From Granulicella sp. (GTDB lineage: Bacteria > Acidobacteriota > Terriglobia > Terriglobales > Acidobacteriaceae): 49,554 bases of DNA. The notes below the pieces were generated by a model that did not search any database, was not told where the DNA came from, and worked only from the letters and a program-made list of their open reading frames with translations. Shown here piece after piece: positions 45,468 to 49,554 of the stretch (position 1 is the stretch's first letter; each line of letters begins with the position of its first letter). The DNA is taken from positions 1-49,554 of the forward strand of contig PKWK01000128.1 in assembly GCA_003133205.1 (NCBI GenBank), given 5' to 3'. The position numbers were made by a program, and so were the translations under genes.

Positions 45468-48400
45468 CAGGTAGGGCCGCAGCGTCGCGAGCGATTGAAC
45501 GCCGGCCCTCCGGTCTTCGATCGATCTTGCCTTTCGGGAAGGCACCGGCGCTCCTCGTTGCCGGTGCGAGCATACTTCTGTCTACTGCGATTGCATTCTC
45601 GCAGGAGATGCCTTCGCCGGCGGGATTGACTCCCGATAGCGCCAGCGCAGACAGCGGTCTCTATTCGCGAGACGCGGGCGCCAACAACGGTGGCCCAACC
45701 CAGGGTGGCTCGGGTCAGAGCGGCACGTCACAGCGCAGCGCAAACGCGCGTGAAGGCAATGCGGGCTCGTCCACGGTGCTCTCCGCAAATCAGATTATTG
45801 TTATCCTGCATGACAAGCCCGAAGTTATCGTCGATGTGAAACACGTCATGGCGGACTACTTTCTGAAACAGGGCATCGCTGTTCAGGAAGACTCCATCAC
45901 GGACGAGATGCTCTTCAGCAACATTGCTACGAACGCGGAGTTGCGGCAGACAATCTCTGTTTGGTTGCGGGCGCGCGGGTATGCCTTGGACTCGGACTTC
46001 GAGCGATCGACAGAGGCCTCTCCAGGCCCGGATCCGTTTCAGACGCCGTCAATCGACAGAGGCCGGGACGTAGAAAACGACAGTGCTAACGGGACAAACC
46101 AACTCGCATTAGCCCTGCGAAATCTTCCGGCAGACAGCGAACTTTTGCAGGACTCCGCGAGCCAGATCTCCAGAAGCATGCCGGAGAGGGCTGCTGGCAG
46201 CGAGCGCGAGAACACTGTCGGCACGACAAGATCATCGACACCGCGCAGTCCTCCGACAACGAAAACGCCCGAACCCGCGGAGAGCGATAAGATCGACCTT
46301 CTCCATCAGACTGCCCCGTACAATCTTCAGTCGCTCCGCGATTTGTACACCCAGGTCCCGGAGCAGAGCAGCGGCGTAAAGCGCTTCGGTTCGGATGTGT
46401 TCCTCACGCGTGGCATGGGCACGAAGGAGATGCCCATCGATCTTCCGATTGGCCCGGACTATGTTCTGGGACCGGGCGATGGCCTCACCATCTCGCTATG
46501 GGGAGGTGTTTCGCAGAGCTTTACCCGTGTCATCGACCGCGAAGGTAAGGTGGTTCTGCCGGAGGCTGGATCGATCGTCGTGGCGGGCCTGACGCTTGAG
46601 CGCACGCAGGCCCTGGTGCAGGGCGCATTGAGCCCGCAATTCAAGGATGCCCACGTTGCCGTTTCGGTCAGCCGCTTGCGCACCGTGCGCGTGTATGTGG
46701 TTGGCGATGTGCAGCGACCGGGCGCATACGACATAAGCTCGTTGTCCACTCCACTGAATGCGCTCTATGCGGCAGGCGGCCCTACCAGCGTCGGCTCACT
46801 TCGCGCCGTGCGCCACTACCGGGGAAAGACCCTGATCCGCGAGGTTGACCTGTATGACTTCCTGCTGCACGGCATTCGCGCGGACGTTGAACGCCTTGAG
46901 CCGGGCGACACCATCCTGGTCCCGGCAGCAGGACCGCAGGTCGAGGTCTCAGGCATGGTCAAGCGGCCTGCTATCTATGAATTCAAGGGCGAGATGAAGC
47001 TGTCGGATGTTCTCGACGAGGCTGGCGGCGTGCGCGTCTCCGCAGCACTCGCGCATATTCGCGTCGAACGCATCGAGACGGACGGACATCGCTCAACTCT
47101 GGAGGTCGGTCTTCCCCAAGGCAGTACGGCCGAGTCGTCACGCAGGCAGATGGACAGCTTCGTGGTGAAGGATGGAGATCGAATCATCGTTGCGCCCATC
47201 CTTCCATATAGCGAGAAGGCAATCTATTTGACCGGTCATGTGGTCCGGCCAGGAAAGCTTCCCTATCACGATGCGATGAAGCTCAGCGAAGCGATTCGCT
47301 CCTATCAAGATCTCTTACCCGAGCCCTCCGACCATGGCGAGATCATCCGACTGATGCCTCCCGATCTGCGCCCCGAAGCAATCGACTTCAGTGTCGCCGA
47401 CGTGCTTGCCGGTGGTGCCTCGATCTTTCTCCAGCCCTTCGATACGATCCGCATCCGAGGCCGCTATGAGACTGATGCACCCAAGGTGACCGTGCGCGGA
47501 GAGGTGCTCCAGCCGGGAGCCTATGCGCTCACCCAGGGCATGACCGCGGCTCAACTCGTGCGTATCGCTGGAGGCTTCAAACGCAGCGCATTGCTCGACG
47601 ACGCGGACCTGGCGAGCTATGAGATCAAGGATGGCAAGCAGGTAGTAAGCCGCCGCCGCACCGTTGCAATTGGCCAGGCAGTGAACGGCCTTGATGCAAA
47701 CGCGGACGTGCCGCTGAAGCCGGGCGATGTGCTCACCGTCCATCAGGTTTCGGGATGGAACGACATCGGAGCGTCGGTGACGCTCGCGGGCGAAGTCACC
47801 TACCCCGGGACGTACGGCTTGCAGGAAGGCGAGAAACTGAGCTCCGTAATCCAGCGCGCCGGAGGATTTCGCACAACTGCCTACCCCGACGGCGCCGTGC
47901 TGGTCCGCCAGCAGGTGAAAGAGCTTGAGGAAAAGAGCCGCGCCGAACTAATCCACCAGATCGAGACAACCTCGATCGGCGGCAAGCTCGGACAGAATGT
48001 CTCTGGCGGAGATGACAGCGCGACACTGCAGTTGCTTGTCCAGCAACAGAACCAGGTGTTGCAGCGGCTCCGCGCCCAACAAGCAGTGGGCCGGCTCGTC
48101 ATTAAGATTAGTGGCGACATCGCGGGTTGGGCGAATACCCCTGCTGACATCGAGCTTCGCAGCGGTGACGTGCTGACCGTCCCCAAGCGCCCCGGCATCG
48201 TCCTGGTCAGCGGCCAGGTTTACAACGCTACTGCGATCACCTATGTCCCCGGCAAAGACGCTGAATGGTATCTTCGCCGCGCAGGCGGTGCCACCGATCT
48301 TGCCAACCGCAAGGAGATTTTCGTCATCCGGGCTAACGGTCTCGTCGTCGGAAGGCGCTCCGGCGAGTGGTACCAGGAGAAGGTTCTCTCCACACGGCTC

Positions 48401-48526
48401 AATCCCGGAGACGTCGTTGTTGTACCGCAGAAGATCGTGGGAGGCTCGGTTTTCTGGAGGAACATGCTCGCCACGGCGCAGGTAGTCTCTTCGATCGCAT
48501 TTACCGCTGCGCTGACCCTGCAGTAA
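45464..48526 (+). CDS. Polysaccharide export protein with multiple SLBB repeats (Wza-like)
   Basis: 1020 aa, much longer than Wza (about 380). A signal segment (about 25-47) is followed by a Ser/Gly/Asn-rich stretch, a small helical domain (about 105-175) and another low-complexity linker. The Poly_export domain is at about 325-405 (IGPDYVLGPGDGLTISLWGG). Six SLBB-type repeats start near residues 410, 492, 585, 675, 771 and 914, marked by VxGxVxxPGxY. A hydrophobic C-terminal segment follows (AQVVSSIAFTAALTLQ). Such proteins form the outer-membrane or periplasmic channel for capsule or exopolysaccharide export. The extra SLBB repeats suggest a tall periplasmic stack. GTG start overlapping the UpxY stop, with GGAG 8 nt upstream. 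Confidence 0.92.
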   Translation: MTGRAAASRAIERRPSGLRSILPFGKAPALLVAGASILLSTAIAFSQEMPSPAGLTPDSASADSGLYSRDAGANNGGPTQGGSGQSGTSQRSANAREGNAGSSTVLSANQIIVILHDKPEVIVDVKHVMADYFLKQGIAVQEDSITDEMLFSNIATNAELRQTISVWLRARGYALDSDFERSTEASPGPDPFQTPSIDRGRDVENDSANGTNQLALALRNLPADSELLQDSASQISRSMPERAAGSERENTVGTTRSSTPRSPPTTKTPEPAESDKIDLLHQTAPYNLQSLRDLYTQVPEQSSGVKRFGSDVFLTRGMGTKEMPIDLPIGPDYVLGPGDGLTISLWGGVSQSFTRVIDREGKVVLPEAGSIVVAGLTLERTQALVQGALSPQFKDAHVAVSVSRLRTVRVYVVGDVQRPGAYDISSLSTPLNALYAAGGPTSVGSLRAVRHYRGKTLIREVDLYDFLLHGIRADVERLEPGDTILVPAAGPQVEVSGMVKRPAIYEFKGEMKLSDVLDEAGGVRVSAALAHIRVERIETDGHRSTLEVGLPQGSTAESSRRQMDSFVVKDGDRIIVAPILPYSEKAIYLTGHVVRPGKLPYHDAMKLSEAIRSYQDLLPEPSDHGEIIRLMPPDLRPEAIDFSVADVLAGGASIFLQPFDTIRIRGRYETDAPKVTVRGEVLQPGAYALTQGMTAAQLVRIAGGFKRSALLDDADLASYEIKDGKQVVSRRRTVAIGQAVNGLDANADVPLKPGDVLTVHQVSGWNDIGASVTLAGEVTYPGTYGLQEGEKLSSVIQRAGGFRTTAYPDGAVLVRQQVKELEEKSRAELIHQIETTSIGGKLGQNVSGGDDSATLQLLVQQQNQVLQRLRAQQAVGRLVIKISGDIAGWANTPADIELRSGDVLTVPKRPGIVLVSGQVYNATAITYVPGKDAEWYLRRAGGATDLANRKEIFVIRANGLVVGRRSGEWYQEKVLSTRLNPGDVVVVPQKIVGGSVFWRNMLATAQVVSSIAFTAALTLQ

Positions 48527-48677
48527 GCGACACCTATGCGGATCGATTCCATCCCGTATCTTCGCTTCACCCTTCTTCCGAGGGCCGTTCCCTTGGCCGC
48601 TTGAAGCATACGAATCTCAATGCCGTCTCCTCTTTCAGTCTCGGAACATTCGACCAGCGCAGCGAGCGGGGATACTT

Positions 48678-49554
48678 ATGGACGCCGTTAGCCCGACAGA
48701 CGCAATGCCCGAGCGGCCCCAGCACGCTGTTGGCCAGTCCGCGGAATCCGATGCCGCTTGGGTCTCGAACGCCGCCCTCCTGTGGGCGAATCGACTCACC
48801 CTGGTGCGCGTGGCTGCGCTGGCGTTGGTGCTAAGCACCGTAATTGCATTCGTCTTACCCAACCAATATGAATCGACGACCCGCATTATGCCTCCCGAAC
48901 AAGCCACCGGCAGCGCCGCTATGCTGGCGGCACTAGCCGGCAAGGGATCGGCGGTGAACGGGTTGGCGAGCCTAGCAGGCGGCCTGCTAGGTGGGCATGG
49001 CAACGGCGAGCTCTTCATCAGCTTGCTCCGCAGCGGCACGATCGGCGGTCATCTTATCGAGCGCTTCCAACTACAGCATGTGTACGGCAACCGCTACGCC
49101 GAGGACACCGCGAAGAAACTCACCCGCAAAACCGCCATCTCTGAGGATGCCAAGAGCGGAGTGATCACCATCGTCGTCGAAGACACGGACCGCGGACGCG
49201 CGCGCGACATGGCCCAGGCATACGTCGACGAACTGAATTCCCTGGTTGCCAGGGTCAACACCTCTTCGGCCCGGCGCGAACGTGAGTTCATCGAGCAACG
49301 CCTGCAGACGGTAGGCCGCGACCTTCAGCAGGCCCAGGTGGAAATGAGCGAGTTCTCCACGAGGAATGCCGCCATCGATATCAAGGAGCAGACCCGCGCT
49401 ATGGTCGATTCCGGGGCCAGACTGCAGGGGCAGTTGGTCGCTAGCGAGTCCGAACTCGACTCGCTCGAGCAGGTGTATGGCAATCAAAACGTGCGCGTTC
49501 GTGCCGCCGAGGCGCGGGTTGGTGTTCTGCGGCGCGAACTTGAACGTGAAAGTG
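48678..49554 (+). CDS. Wzz-type polysaccharide chain-length protein, N-terminal part (3' end outside the window)
   Basis: At least 292 residues are encoded before the window ends, with no stop. An N-terminal cytoplasmic stretch leads to a transmembrane span (about 40-60; VRVAALALVLSTVIAFVLP), then the Wzz signature NQYESTTRIMPPEQ, a Gly/Ala-rich segment (about 80-110) and long coiled-coil-like helices (SSARREREFIEQRLQTVGRD onward). Such proteins set chain length in Wzx/Wzy systems; whether a Wzc-like kinase domain follows cannot be seen. It begins 151 nt after the export gene with a modest ribosome site (GGGGA). No gene was seen in that gap. Confidence 0.88.
   Translation, partial: MDAVSPTDAMPERPQHAVGQSAESDAAWVSNAALLWANRLTLVRVAALALVLSTVIAFVLPNQYESTTRIMPPEQATGSAAMLAALAGKGSAVNGLASLAGGLLGGHGNGELFISLLRSGTIGGHLIERFQLQHVYGNRYAEDTAKKLTRKTAISEDAKSGVITIVVEDTDRGRARDMAQAYVDELNSLVARVNTSSARREREFIEQRLQTVGRDLQQAQVEMSEFSTRNAAIDIKEQTRAMVDSGARLQGQLVASESELDSLEQVYGNQNVRVRAAEARVGVLRRELERES

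Noticed and set aside
1..49554. CRISPR arrays, tRNA or rRNA genes, transposons, phage genes, toxin-antitoxin pairs
   Set aside because: Looked for repeated spacers, clover-leaf arms, transposase motifs and small paired genes; none could be supported.

Overview
The window reads as a chromosomal segment of an acidobacterium, most likely class Terriglobia (Acidobacteriaceae type). This is inferred from GC-rich coding, two very large Oar-like TonB-dependent receptors with an N-terminal carboxypeptidase-regulatory-like domain, a fragment of the acidobacterial VWFA-related family, secreted NHL/Ig-like repeat fragments, Tat-exported Gfo/Idh/MocA proteins and a dense set of plant-polysaccharide enzymes. 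No rRNA, tRNA, CRISPR array or intact insertion sequence was seen.

Positions 1-19200 hold a hemicellulose (glucuronoxylan) utilisation block. After the tail of an NnrS-like membrane protein come, on the minus strand, a GH106 alpha-L-rhamnosidase, a GH67 alpha-glucuronidase and a GH3 xylosidase/glucosidase (the last two overlap by 4 nt). A divergent ROK repressor of XylR/NagC type follows. Next are sugar-acid genes: D-mannonate dehydratase (ManD), an SDR dehydrogenase, a KdaD-like FAH-family dehydratase, a YagF/YjhG-type xylonate dehydratase and two Tat-secreted Gfo/Idh/MocA oxidoreductases. Together they could release xylose and (methyl)glucuronate outside the cytoplasm and feed an oxidative, Weimberg-like pentose route and the mannonate branch of hexuronate catabolism.

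Positions 19400-24200 hold an Oar-like TonB receptor with a clear promoter and terminator, then a DUF1906 secreted protein. Positions 24217-27281 are a graveyard: five gene fragments on alternating strands (VWFA C-terminus, NHL repeats, a short beta-rich piece, Ig-like repeats, and a Gfo/Idh/MocA gene with two in-frame nonsense codons), joined abruptly. A gene-free, palindrome-containing stretch with a terminator hairpin follows. Then come a class I DAHP synthase, a Tat-exported GH42 and a two-domain esterase (CE15-like glucuronoyl esterase plus a second alpha/beta hydrolase).

Positions 34041-49554 are a plus-strand run: a second Oar-like receptor, an HprK-like P-loop kinase, an MFS transporter, an outer-membrane barrel protein, a small cytochrome c, an NTP_transf_5 nucleotidyltransferase-like protein, a soluble CuA-type cupredoxin, a lipoprotein cytochrome c, a second NTP_transf_5 paralogue, a NusG/UpxY-type antiterminator, a large SLBB-repeat polysaccharide export protein and the start of a Wzz-type chain-length protein. 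The end of this run is clearly the head of an exopolysaccharide locus. The middle part (kinase, transporter, porin and two electron-carrier/nucleotidyltransferase modules) matches no pathway I know. Its two electron-carrier modules are each preceded by the same array of TGACAA boxes spaced 11 and 22 bp, with a -10-like hexamer at an identical distance. This is my best candidate for an undescribed system.
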